Positions 12,101 through 27,833 of a stretch of DNA of 27,833 nt are shown here, piece by piece (within the stretch, counting starts at the first letter, position 1; every line of letters begins with the position of its first letter). Source of the stretch: Mesotaenium endlicherianum. Lineage: Eukaryota; Streptophyta; Zygnematophyceae; Zygnematales; Mesotaeniaceae. Both the position numbers and the translations under genes were made by a program. The stretch spans positions 736,112 through 763,944 of the forward strand of contig WELA01009535.1 of assembly GCA_009602735.1 (NCBI GenBank), in the 5' to 3' direction. The notes below the pieces were generated by a model, which was not told where the DNA came from, ran no database searches, and was given only the letters and a program-made list of their open reading frames with translations.

Positions 12101-15100
12101 CACTGTGCTTGTTTTGTGACATGTGCAGGAGCAAGCCCGTGTAACCCAAATCCTTGTGGGACTGGGTCCTGTAGAGTGAAAAAGGGGAACGCCGTGTGCT
12201 CGTGTCCCAATTCGTTTGTAGCTGTGCAGAGCAGAGACACATCGCAGACATGCGCTCCAGGTACGTACTTGAGTTTTCCTTAAATTTCTGCTTCTGTAGC
12301 AATTGAAATTGAGCTTTAGTTGTTGCTCATTTCTAATATGTGAAGTAAAGGACTTGTTTCCTTGAACATATCTACATATGAACAGTGGCGCGTTCTCTAA
12401 AATTGGAGATACGAAACAACTTGCTGATGGAAAAATAAATGCTGGCAATGATACTGTCTTTATCTCTTATAGCCTATGGCAGAGCGTTATGGATATAAAT
12501 TCTCATGGTGCTCAGAGGTATACCTGAATATCTTCCTTAAAGGACGATGCAATGGCAACGTCCTGCTAACATTGCTTCTTGAAGCTTTAAGCTGCTTGGC
12601 CGGAACTGAAGTGCACATATGGTCGTCATCTTTGTCACTTACATAACGGCAATTGGTGAGCGGCATAGAAACTGTACAGTGTACATGAAGATCTTTAGAA
12701 TACCTCAGAAGGGGACTTAATGTTGTGAACGGCCCTCTTAGTGTGCAGGATATAAGCCACCTTGCCAGCAGGTTTGCATTGGAATGCATGCGCTAACTTT
12801 TAACACTTGCGTCATATCCCCCATAGTTCTTAGTCCTTTTGCGTCATGTGTTCTCATGGTCCGTGCAGCTGACCCCTGCAGCTTCTACGGCAGCAACCCA
12901 TGCGCAGTAGGTGTCTGTGTCAACAACGGTGGCAACAGTGGAAACTACCACTGCGTCTGTCCCCCTGGCTGGAACGTCACTCAAAACTCCATCGACAGCA
13001 CTGAGACGTGCTACTCCCCCAGCGGCCCTCTCAGTGCGTGTTCCTCTCACATCTCTCACACCAATCAACACAGGCTCACTTTTGAGTGCTCTTCTACTTC
13101 CCTTGTTTGCATTGTGTGTGCGGCTCCACATTGTGCCCTGCTCTCTTGCCGTCTTTACTGGCGTGTTGCGTGAGCACAAGCGGATCATTTCATTGGAAGT
13201 ATTGGAAGATCTTGTTGTTTTAAAATGACTGATGTCTGCCATGGCTGCTCCCTGAACGCACATTTCACGTGTACTTTGCAGCATTAGGCTTGTAGTGAAA
13301 CAGAAATTGAGGTCTGGCCATTAGCCAGGGGCCTTCATAGAAGCCTACATCAGAGAGTTTGTTTGTAGTGGAAGAGACGTGCTAACTTATTCAGTCCCTA
13401 TAACCTGGCTTTGGCTTCTGAAGCAGTTGAACAAAAACCAGATGACCAAGGGCTTGCACGGTTGTATGAGCTCTGTGCATGTGCACTCATCATGTTGAAT
13501 GTCTGGTAGAAGCCCGAATGTGCCTATGTGGGTGGTGGTCACCCCCTCATCTGATCAGGGCTCTCTTCCCTGCTCAGGTTGCCATGCTAAGCTGATCCCT
13601 GCATGATGTTCTTGGCGCTTTGTGTGGCTGCAGTTGACACGCTTCCCGTGGAAACTACTGGGATCAAATACGTAGTCCAGCCTGGCGACTCATGCTACCT
13701 ACTTGCCATCGCCTTTGCCCTCGACGTTCAAACTTTGCGGAACAGCAATCCTGTACGTCTTTGCGACTTCGTTCCTTCGGGCTGTTTGTTGGGGCCTTGA
13801 CTGGTTGGAGGTGCAGCATGTCTGGCACCGCCAAAAGGAGCAAGAAAGAATTTTTATGAATGTGTGGCTGAAGGACTGCCTGCATTTGTCTCTCATTATA
13901 GCCATGTGCAAACAAGAGGACTACAGATTGCTCTCAAGCCTGTACATTACTGTCATTTGGGTCCACTACCAAGTCAATTTTTTTCTGGCGACTGAATTTT
14001 TTATTGCGGATTCAGAGGTTGTGCTTAATGCTCCCACATGTAAAGGGGCTGCAGAGAGGATGTTGTAGATCCCCCAAGCCCGCTCATATGCACGTTATCT
14101 CGTGTGTGTCAATGTATAACTACACTCGATGTCATTTTACCTGTATCCCTGCAGATTTGCTACTCTTGTTAGGTTGGGTGTGGCCTCGCCATTGTATCAG
14201 CATCTGATATATACTCTGGCACGTAAGCCTGCTTTGCCTGTCCATGCTTGTCAGTGATAGCAGTAGTGCAGTTGGCCATGAAATAGTGCAGCCAGGTTTA
14301 CATGTGGTACTTCTGGTGATGACATGCAGCAACTGAACTGCAACAACATAGCAGCGAGTATTGGCCTTGTCCTTCACATTTTCAATTCTGGCTATGAGGG
14401 GTGCCAGGCCTTCTATCCTGTTGCACAAGTGAGCACCTCTGAACGCCGTCTCTATTCCTAAGCCCGCTTCACCCTCTGTCAGATGACTGAGGCTGAGGCT
14501 GCTTCAAATTGTTCTCGTCAAGATTTTCCTCTCAGGCTCATGTGTTGAACAATCCTGGTCATTTTGATGTGCCTCTTACCCTTCTGTTATACCTTGTAAC
14601 CATTTTTGGTCGTTTTTCACATGCCACTTAACCTAATGATTTACTTGCTAGCTGCCTTCCCCTCCCTCCTCTGCCGACCCCAGCCCTCAGGGACCCTTAC
14701 CCACCATCACGTACATTGTGCCTACTATCCTGTGAGATCAAGCAGTTAGCACCCACAGTTGCCTCTGCAAGGTTGCTGTTGGCCACATTGTCAACTAGTC
14801 TCATCTAAGTTCTACGTAGTAGCCCTAAACAATAGTGTCTGTTACAAGGCGAAGCTCACGCACAAGAAACAGGTGTGACATGCACTGGACTGCCTCAGTA
14901 TCATTTGTGTGACCACAAAAACGGGGATGTGTTTGTAAACCTAGGCCACTCATGTATGACTATGCCCGTACTAGACATTGGATTCGGGGTCAAGTGCTCG
15001 AGCCTCAGAGCCTACATGGTCTGTTTGGGAAGGGTGGTAGAGGTCTGCATGTTTATCAGTGTTTCTGTCGGCAGATAGAGTTCATCCCGATTTAACAGTT

Positions 15101-16939
15101 GCTTTGCTCGCATGTTGCAGGGGGACACCTGCCAAGCCATTGCTTCCCTGTTTGGCATTACCCAAGCTAACATGAAGGATCTGAACCCGGCTCTGGACTG
15201 CAACAAGTTGTTCCCCGGTCTCCAGGTCCTTGTCTCTTCCTTTTAACATCATCGTTTAACATGTCTCGAGCTCCAGAGAAGATGTCATTGGCTTCCTTGT
15301 TTGCCCACAGCTCCGTCGTTCAATTGCTCAAAGTTATACGTCTTATCCTTGGGGTGGCTTCTTCATGTTGCTGAGCAACCTCCTCAGACCACTGGACCTG
15401 CATCAGAGACACTGGCTTGACCCTGATATTTCAGACCAGATATCGTTGCTTATCGCATCAAATGTACGACGAGCCCAATAGTCATGGGCAGCTTGTGGCG
15501 CATAGAGGCCTTCATTCGCCGGCTCCTTGCATCTTGCGTGCTCTACTCTACTCTTCCACCTCTTTCTGACTCTTCCTTTAGGGCACTTCACTAGTAGAGA
15601 GGGGTGTCATTGCACAACTGAAGACAATGTATTGATGTTTTGGGGGGGGGGAAAGAGCAATGGGTAAGTGAAGTGAAGCATAAAGGCTGGGCTACAGAAG
15701 TTTCTCACGGCTGCACATGACCTGTCCTTTTCTGCTGATCAGCTCTGCATGAAGCAGCCTACATCGTGGGCCAGCTTTGCCATTTGCGACTTAGAGTTTC
15801 CCATTCGCGACAATGACAACTGCCCATCATTATTCAAAGCTGCAAAGATCTCGCCAGCTCGTTTTTACTCCCTCAACCCCGGCTTCTACTGCGGCCATGT
15901 TTTGGGCCGCACCCTTCTTGCGCAGACGGTGAGCTCATCTTATTGTGCCAGCCAGTCGCATTTATTCTTTGACTGCACATGGTTGCCACCTTTTCTACGT
16001 TCTCTGCCGTCTGTGCTCTCTTCCTTGTCATTGTCCTTTGATTGTATGCTCTTTGACCCCTGCAGTAAGCTTCTGCACAATAAGCTGCGTATCAGGAGCA
16101 ACTAAGATGACAAGTTATGTGTTGAATGAGCTTGGGTATACAGCCTGCCTTCCGTCCTTATTTTTGACGACGTAGATGTAACATGATTGCGCAGATTTTG
16201 TTCTAGCTTGTTGTAGCTTGTGTACCCGAAAGTCAGGAATATTTTTCAGGAGCCTTCTCATATAAGCTTGTTGACTTTTAGTGTTTTGTTGTTCAAGGGC
16301 CACATGGATCTGTAATGTTTTGATTGATGCATTTTGCACTAATTTTTCGGTTATTTTCTAAATTTCCTCCAACAGTGTGGTTTACTGTCTCTTTGCCAAG
16401 TGCTAATATACATTTCAAACCTTTTCTTGGGCCTTCAACATAACATTGGACAGAGTAAGCATGTTGGCAGGTGGACTCACTGCAATGCCACGAGATTTGT
16501 CGCCCCGATTGGTGGTGATGCTAACCCGTCTACGTGTGACCAGCGTGATGCACAGTGACGGCGTATGCAACTAGCAGTGTAGCTTGTCTTTGTCTGGTTC
16601 CAGCGCTTCTGTAGGTTGACTCCCCCTCATTGCTCCTTGCCTTTTGGCTTTATTTTGCAGATATGTGTGAGAGGGGCAAACCCTTATCCAGACGTACCAC
16701 TACCTCCGCCTGGCCCGTCACATCCCTCCCCGCCACCTCCTGCTGGCCCTCTTGGACCCCCGCCCCGCAGAGGTTGTCCGAGGAATTCAAAGAAATACTT
16801 CGTAAAAAGAGGCGACTCGTGCATTGGTCTCATTTTCCACCTCTTCAGAAGGAATAGGGCCCTCTTCAGGATGCTCAATCAAAATGCGCGCTGCCAGGCT
16901 GGGAGTCTCTTTGTCCGTCAGCGGTTGTGCATACCTTAG
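9105..16939 (+). CDS. Secreted papain-like protein (Cys-to-Ser active site) with two EGF-like and four LysM modules
   Basis: Exons: 9105-9159, 9797-9979, 10447-10691, 10875-11018, 11490-11709, 12129-12260, 12869-13033, 13634-13752, 14330-14428, 15121-15225, 15743-15928, 16661-16939. They total 1932 nt: 643 residues plus stop TAG, all phases consistent. Residues 1-18 form a signal peptide (MAFCWLLGVVFLLSSTDA). Residues ~19-62 are a short pro-region without a recognisable I29 domain. Residues ~63-283 are a C1A papain fold. Residues 287-324 and 330-375 are EGF-like. LysM modules lie near 394-437, 449-492, 508-554 and 597-643, with a Pro-rich linker at 559-586. The active-site motif reads QGRCEASWAF, with Ser82 where papain has Cys; Gln76, His226 and Asn246 are kept. 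The predicted role is an extracellular protein that binds N-acetylglucosamine polymers (chitin or peptidoglycan). Thiol protease activity is unlikely. An in-frame ATG at 9051 would add 18 residues; 9105 gives the cleaner signal peptide. Confidence 0.88.
9797..11709 (+). other. C1A papain-fold domain exons (2-5)
   Basis: Landmarks in order: SVDWRP at the mature N-terminus; QGRC (Gln76 codon at 9967-9969, oxyanion hole); EASWAF (Ser82 codon AGC at 10452-10454); TEQQFLDCEG and CAGGW (the family's EQ-L-DC and C-GG motifs); YPYF; ITVTVAADSKAFQSYRGKGIF split by an intron; NHAVTLMGY (His226 codon at 11538-11540); and YWIIRNSWGPEWG (Asn246 codon at 11598-11600). The closing segment GICGINSALAIYP is typical of the family. 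Only the nucleophile differs from an active enzyme. Confidence 0.9.
12129..13033 (+). other. Two EGF-like modules, one per exon
   Basis: Exon 6 encodes cysteines 287, 292, 297, 306, 308 and 324. Exon 7 encodes 330, 338, 343, 355, 357 and a sixth in TETCYSP. Both show the six-Cys pattern with NPC-x3/4-C and CxCP. Both exons are symmetrical phase 1-1, the classic arrangement for shuffled extracellular modules. Confidence 0.8.
13634..16939 (+). other. Four LysM modules (exons 8-12)
   Basis: Openings are YVVQPGDSC, YPVAQGDTC, FPIRDNDNC and YFVKRGDSC. Inner asparagine motifs are RNSNP, KDLNP, YSLNP and RMLNQ, with closing segments such as LFPGLQLC and LFVRQRLCIP. Modules 1-3 are each split across two exons by phase-0 introns that fall just after the NP motif, inside the module or at its end. 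LysM4 is intact in the last exon after a proline-rich linker. The first module's closing segment (SIGLVLHI) lacks the usual PG turn and is the most divergent. Confidence 0.85.
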
Positions 16940-19900
16940 GCGATTTGAGGGGATCAATTGAGGCAATTGCATGTGTGGTGGTTGATGCGCATCATGTACT
17001 CTAGCTGTTTGCAATGGAGAAGGTTGCCTAGTAAAACATAGGACTACCCCGTGGTGTAAAAATAAATTGTGTTAGCATGTATATACAAGCTGAAGAAGTA
17101 ACTATGGGTGCTATAATGAGTAGCATATAACAAGAGTGAAGTGTGCTCGAGGTATTTTTATGAATGTGCAATACTAGGTAAGGATTGTTAGGGGCTTCAC
17201 AAGAGGTTAGCTGTAGTTATAAGCTTAGGGCGTTATATGTGCTCTTGTACGTTCTTGTCGGGTACATGCATGATGTGCATTGTGATAACTATTATATAAG
17301 GTTTTGAAGGGTGCAGTCACCAGCGTTGCAAAATCCCTTCTGGTTAATGGGCCTGGTTAGTGTGGGTGCCCAGTATATTCCTTTGTGTATAGTTGTCTAG
17401 CACATATGGCCTATTAAATGTGCAACCACGTAATGAGTACCGCGTGTTTGTTATATTACGTACTTCTTGTGATGGCACAATATATGTTGGTTCATTACAC
17501 GTATACAAGCATGCACTTCTTGCATAGTAGTTCAATGAAGTCATTTATTGCGTGGCTGTTTGATTGTGTTATAATGCTAAATGTCATCTCTTTATGGTAG
17601 TTGCGCTTAAAAACCACCATCTGCGTGGTCACAAGTATTCTACATTGCCCAAAAAAAAAATCCTTGCATTAGGTTCAACATTTATAAGCTTAAATATGGG
17701 TGAGATGTTGAAGGTTATATCCAAAACCAACTAACATTTTGAAAAGGAGACTCCAACTTAAAACAATTGTCAATGTCTTCAAAGTTTATAGTGTAATTTG
17801 TAGCTTCTGTATTGACCTTGGGTTTGTTTATTGAGACGTTTTTGTTGGTAGTACATCATTTAGACAAACCTTGAGAACGACGGAGATGCTTTTGAGAATT
17901 GAGAAAGCTCATTATAACTTAAGAATGCTCTTAATTTGGGGTTTTATACCTTATTGAGGTAGCTTATAAGCTATTTATCTGTCATTAAAAGTGTTACGTG
18001 GCACTGCTGAAGTTGTGGCATTCAGCTAGCTCTTCGTGAAGAACCCATGTCTGGAAGGCTAGCCCAGATTGAGGATATAGTAATGAAAAGTGAAATTTGC
18101 TTACGTTTTATGATGTACTTCCATGATGTGGGTTCATGTCCTCCTTTGCCACATGCAACGCAACGATCCAGACTGACGAACAATTGGTCATTTGTGAACA
18201 CTCTTTGAGTGACTCTATTTCCTCATACTAACTGTACGTATTTTAACTAAGTCATCAACCTCCACAAGCAATTTGAGTCACGTTGGCATGGGATGCCAAG
18301 TCAAAAAAATATACAAAATAATGTATAAGGCCCGGGTCATTTGGTGTGAGAATGTTGACATGAATTAAACATCCCTGACTTTAATGAGATTAATTGGATT
18401 TTGCACCATGGTTTGATCGTCAAAAGTTGCCTTGCGGCCACAAAGTGTCGACCACAATATAACTCAAGACTTGGATTGTCTTCAAAACAATGTTGAGTAC
18501 AACCTTATTGACTTAAACTTATTGTATAAGTGACATTGACAAGTCAAGAAAGTCATCGACAAACTCTACCTTCAACAAAGACTTATGCAACCAAAAATAT
18601 GTTGTGCCGTATACCGTTAATGGTAGCATTATTCACACATGGGTTTATGCATGGATCAATGACAAACAACTTTGTCCCCCTCATGCTCGCACATGGTGTT
18701 AGGATTTACACTCACGTGAATTTACCTTCTTACTTCAAACTTGTGAGTTTATAAGCCACGGTTAATATTTGGAACTTCTGTAAGTGTGGTTCGCTGAGGG
18801 CCCTCCCATAACACTTTCAAGTTTCTATCGACTGCTTGTGATCTAAAGTACTTTTCATGAAACTCTTGAAACTTTGCACCACGTGGCTCAACAAGTTCGA
18901 GAATATGCAACATTTGTTGATACTTTTTCGGAAATGAAACGACTTACTAATAAGCGACTAACTATTTCACAAAAGATCTTCATATCAGCAAGTAATCTTT
19001 ATGGTGTTTTTTGTTTAACCAGCTAGACAACAATAGACCAACACAATTAGCGCAAGCAATTCTCAGAAGTCATGTGCAAGTAACGTGCATCAATCATGCA
19101 ATCAGTAAACCCATACATAAGCAAGGTTAGTAAACAGTTTGTGTAATGGCTTGCAACCTTAGATTCATATATTCTCTCAGTATTTTGTACAAAGAGTTGG
19201 CCTTGATTTGAATGCCAAACTCGGTTGCAAACCTAGCATATGTACATGGAATGAGTTTACTGTTCAACGGCAAGTGCGATGGCACCGCCTACCAGGAAGT
19301 TAAGTTCGTCGGTAGGACATGAGCTAACCATATCCACAACCATCTCCGGTCATCCCGAATCGCCAACCGCCCAAGGCGTCATTTGGCTATTCATGAATCA
19401 TATCACAATAGATGCATTATTATGCAGTCTGCTACTTTCGCTTAAGGCGGTTAGCTCTGGCTGTCAAAGAATGTGTCAGCAAGCTGACTTAAGTCGACTT
19501 CAGTCTACTACTCTCGGCTAAGTCATTATACACAATATTAAATAAAGTTCAGCAAACTTAACTTAATTTACTGCATTAAGTGAATAGTATGTGCAGTAAT
19601 ACATTGTTTCATTATATTTCCCACCATAGTGAAATCTAAGTTAACGTTGGTTCATAGTGCGCTTTGCAATCTCACAATTCTATTGTCTATATAAGTGCAA
19701 TCTTGTGATATATATAATACTTGAATTTGCTGTTACATAAGAAGAGGTAGTACAACGGATATTTTTGTTTCAAAGTGTTAAAATACTAAGAAGACATGCC
19801 GTTGACATGCTTGTTCAAATTTTTGGTGCTACATGATTTCTAAAGGGCTGGAGAAATAACTCTTAAAGCACTTGTCCATATTTTATTATGTGGTTGATAT

Positions 19901-20225
19901 ACTACCGGGATGAGTCTTTGCTGCAGTATGTTTGCCTATCATACGAGTTACGTGTCTTAAAAATACCAGAATGATAAGGAGGAGATACAAGCGCAATGTG
20001 TGAAGGACAAGAAGAGTTTAAGTGATTCATTTTAAATTGGCAAATTTACCCTGATTCAACAGTGAAATTGCTAGTCATCTTACCCCAATTTCTACTTTCT
20101 TCCCAACTCGACGTAACTTCCATCATGATGAAAATATGTTAGCCATATTATACTAGATACTTGTCGTCTTTCTAGGATCGACTCCTCCATCTGTCTTATA
20201 GGACTTTGTTAAACAAAACTACTGA
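16940..20225. other. AT-rich intergenic region, no gene recognised
   Basis: This stretch is markedly more AT-rich than the flanking genes. The longest open frames (18530-18754 and 19279-19521, both plus) show no domain motif and do not resemble known transposon proteins in any frame I read. No tRNA or rRNA signature is visible. Confidence 0.55.
17055..17066 (+). promoter_or_regulatory. Possible polyadenylation signal
   Basis: About 120 bases after the stop codon, TGTAA and AATAAA occur back to back. The first is the signal known from many chlorophyte algae, the second the general eukaryotic one. Position is plausible; use is unproven. Confidence 0.35.
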
Positions 20226-20465
20226 GGGCAAATTACAAAACTAGCACTCTGAGATTTGTTTATTACAAAACTATCACTCCCAAGTTTCGTTTATTGCACA
20301 ACGAGCACTCGCGTATGTAAGGCGACTCCACGTAGGTCTTACACAATCAAATGACGTGCCACACGAATTCGCACGCTACCATACCTTACACACCACTTCT
20401 GTCTTTCGTTTCCAAAATCTTCCACTACCACTTTAATGAACTTTTTTAACTGACCAAACTTCACG
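20226..20465 (+). repeat. Left inverted-repeat arm
   Basis: Outer part consists of three ~31-bp tandem subrepeats (starting at about 20231, 20261 and 20292), followed by a unique-looking stretch. All of it recurs inverted on the right. Confidence 0.75.
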
Positions 20466-20622
20466 AAGCAAATTGTCCAGAGATGCTAAAAAACTGTTCC
20501 ACCAGCCCACGTAAGCTGCTATAGTATACACTTAGGCGCGTAGAGAAAGCAAGGCGATAAATTAGCATGCATAGCTAGACACGACGACATATGGCAGGCA
20601 TACAACAAGGATACAAGAACGC

Positions 20623-20913
20623 TTGTTAGCGCATCACGGGGAAGTACAAAAAAGGAACGCTAGTGTGTTTGCAAATTTGCGAACAATGATCAAGGGAGAG
20701 GAGGGGAGTCATGGAGGTCCTAGCGAGCTCCCATTGGGTGGCGAGCAGCTCAATCACACCGGTACTGCTAGGGCAAGTCAACTCACAGCGATTGAATTGC
20801 ATGGAAAGTTCTTAAGCGAGTATGAGAGCAGGCAGGCGGAGCTCAGGAAGGCAGACGCGGGTGAGCTCAGGCGAAACTGCAAGATCGAGGTTGGGGCAGT
20901 TTGGGTCAGTTAG
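20623..20913 (+). CDS. Short open frame inside the inverted-repeat element, function unknown
   Basis: A 96-codon frame occupies most of the interior of the element. I do not recognise it. It is hydrophilic, with a possible helical stretch near residues 53-85 (LTAIELHGKFLSEYESRQAE and onward) rich in Glu, Arg and Lys. It could be a fragment of a captured host gene exon. The stop codon falls within the inner end of the right arm. It may equally be a chance frame. Confidence 0.25.
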   Translation: MLAHHGEVQKRNASVFANLRTMIKGEEGSHGGPSELPLGGEQLNHTGTARASQLTAIELHGKFLSEYESRQAELRKADAGELRRNCKIEVGAVWVS

Positions 20914-21295
20914 AAAAGTGGCGGTGGAAGATTTTGGAAACGAAAGAGAGAAGTGGTGTGTCAGGTAGGTTAGCGTGCGAATTCGTGTGGCACGTCATTT
21001 GATCGTGTAAGACCTATGTGGAGTCGCCTTACATGTGCGAGAGTGCTAGTTTATAAAGATGTCACAAGGGTGCATCTAGAGATATCACAAGGGTGCCTAG
21101 CGATGTCACAAGGGTGCCTCACGTCAAAAGATGTCACAAGAGTGCCTCTAGAAATACCGTAGGCGCCTAGCGATGTCACAAGGGTGCCTCACGTCAAAAG
21201 ATGTCACAAGAGTGCTTCTAGAAATAATAAACGAGAATTTGAGTGCTAGTTTTGTAATAAACAAGACTTTGGAGTGCTGGTTTTGTAATTTGCCC
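20895..21295 (-). repeat. Right inverted-repeat arm, interrupted by a tandem array
   Basis: Inverse of the left arm. Homology breaks at about 21056 inside the third ~31-bp subrepeat and resumes at about 21226, bracketing the array. Confidence 0.75.
21056..21226 (+). repeat. Tandem array with 70-bp period inside the right arm
   Basis: Six copies of ATRTCACAAGRGTGC occur. A larger 70-bp unit is present twice (CCTAGCGATGTCACAAGGG begins at about 21096 and again at about 21166), nearly identical. No counterpart exists in the left arm. Confidence 0.8.
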
Positions 21296-22219
21296 CATTC
21301 TGACCCCCACTACGAAGCCACGCGTGGATGAGTGAAGGATGATAGGGGAAGATGTGTGCATGACATTGATATGCATCGAGTGGCATAACCAGGAATGGCG
21401 CATTCTGGCGCATTCTGCTTAATCGAGGTGGATTCAGGCCAAGTTAGGCAGCTCGGTCTTGATTGGTGTGTGGTTTGCTATGCACCGGTGTCCCAGTTTC
21501 GCATAGCATCCGTGCGAATTCATGTTTCTTATGTAGTACGGTGTCGAGATGTCGAGATTGTAGGGCTCCGGGTTTTTTCGAGAGGTGGCTTCACGTCTTC
21601 AAGCCTCAAGGTGCAAGATGCCTCATAATTTAGGGCTTACAGACATCTGACGGCTATACGGCATATTACGTCTAAACTATTGATGGTCCAAATTGCTTGT
21701 TCTTAACCCCTGTCACGCACCATGCCATGCCATACTGACATGCACAAGCTAGATCCAGTCATTCTATGAACACCCCTGGTGTACCCTAGTGCCTAGAATC
21801 TAGACTAGGCTTGGAAATGGTTTGCTTACTATTTTCGGAAGGGGGAGGGATCGCGGAGTGCAAATTTTCAGGGCGTCTGCGTCGCGACGCTGATGACATG
21901 GACGGAGAGGAAGTTGCCCGGTCCTGGACTTGAGCAAAAAGTATTGACTCCATTCCAGAAAAGCTCTGCACTCCGGAGAATCATCATCAACCAGGAACAA
22001 GTACCAACCTGCAAAGAATCACAGCTGTTCTTGGCTGTACTCTGCGTGTAATAAGTTCGACTATCATCGATGCAACGCAACTTCCTCAAGTGTCAAAGAA
22101 AGGATTTCTGGTTTTGAAGGTTTGTCATTGTAAATAATATACCTCTTCAGATTAGATTGGGTCATTAGTAGGCCCTTCACTGTAAGAGGAAACGATCAAT
22201 GAGCATGTGACTATGAACT
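21296..22219. other. Upstream region of the demethylase gene
   Basis: About 0.9 kb between the inverted-repeat element and the KDM5-type start codon. It should hold promoter and 5' UTR. No clear core promoter motif was seen, and the minus-strand frames at 21786-22089 have no recognisable motifs. Confidence 0.5.

Positions 22220-27833
<5,614 letters not shown>

Larger units (their letters stand above)
20226..21295. mobile_element. Long-terminal-inverted-repeat (foldback or MULE-like) element
   Basis: The left arm, about 20226-20465, is repeated in inverse orientation at about 20895-21295. Both ends start GGGCAAATTACAAAAC (inward), followed by two further ~31-bp subrepeats of the type ATTACAAAACTATCACTC...GTTT. 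Matching continues inward through the segment containing GTGCGAATTCGTGTGGCAC and the GTGGAAGATTTTGGAAACG stretch. The arms differ by scattered substitutions. The right arm is longer because a tandem array interrupts it. No transposase is present, so the element is non-autonomous. I could not identify a clear target-site duplication. Class is inferred from structure only. Confidence 0.8.

Noticed and set aside
18530..19521. AT-rich stretch checked for retrotransposon remains
   Set aside because: No reverse transcriptase, RNase H or integrase motif could be read in any frame, and no long direct repeats were evident.
16940..22219. Search for tRNA or other structured RNA genes in the intergenic regions
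   Set aside because: Occasional GTTCGA strings occur, but without matching acceptor, D and anticodon arms.

Overview
This is a eukaryotic nuclear window with three spliced genes, none of which appears as one continuous reading frame. All three were rebuilt by joining exons at AG/GT borders with matching phase. The gene set points to the green lineage. It comprises an acyl-CoA thioesterase with an N-terminal cyclic-nucleotide-binding-like domain (the plant ACH1/ACH2 architecture), a secreted papain-family protein carrying EGF-like and LysM modules with a proline-rich linker, and a JmjN-ARID-PHD-JmjC-C5HC2 histone demethylase of KDM5/JMJ17 type. Many short exons, dinucleotide-rich introns and strong GC shifts suggest an alga. 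I cannot separate a streptophyte alga from a chlorophyte on this evidence.

Layout: (1) 708-6056, minus strand: nine exons of the thioesterase, 252 codons from the start codon through the first hot-dog domain. The C-terminal hot-dog lies beyond the left edge. Its introns are GC-rich and full of microsatellites. (2) 6057-9104: intergenic, head-to-head with the next gene. (3) 9105-16939, plus strand: twelve exons giving a 643-residue secreted protein, complete from signal peptide to stop: short pro-region, C1A papain fold, two EGF-like modules, four LysM modules. Its catalytic cysteine is replaced by serine while the His, Asn and oxyanion Gln remain. (4) 16940-22219: AT-rich intergenic DNA containing a ~1.07-kb inverted-repeat (foldback/MULE-like) element at 20226-21295, whose right arm is interrupted by a 70-bp-period tandem array. 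(5) 22220 to the right edge, plus strand: eight exons (894 codons) of the KDM5-type demethylase, broken by the window end inside the PLU-1-like region.

The three genes show no common pathway: peroxisomal-type lipid metabolism, an extracellular glycan-binding protein, and chromatin regulation. The most novel item is the Ser-papain/EGF/LysM protein. Both window ends are homopolymer-rich and both cut genes, so this may be a whole assembly contig.
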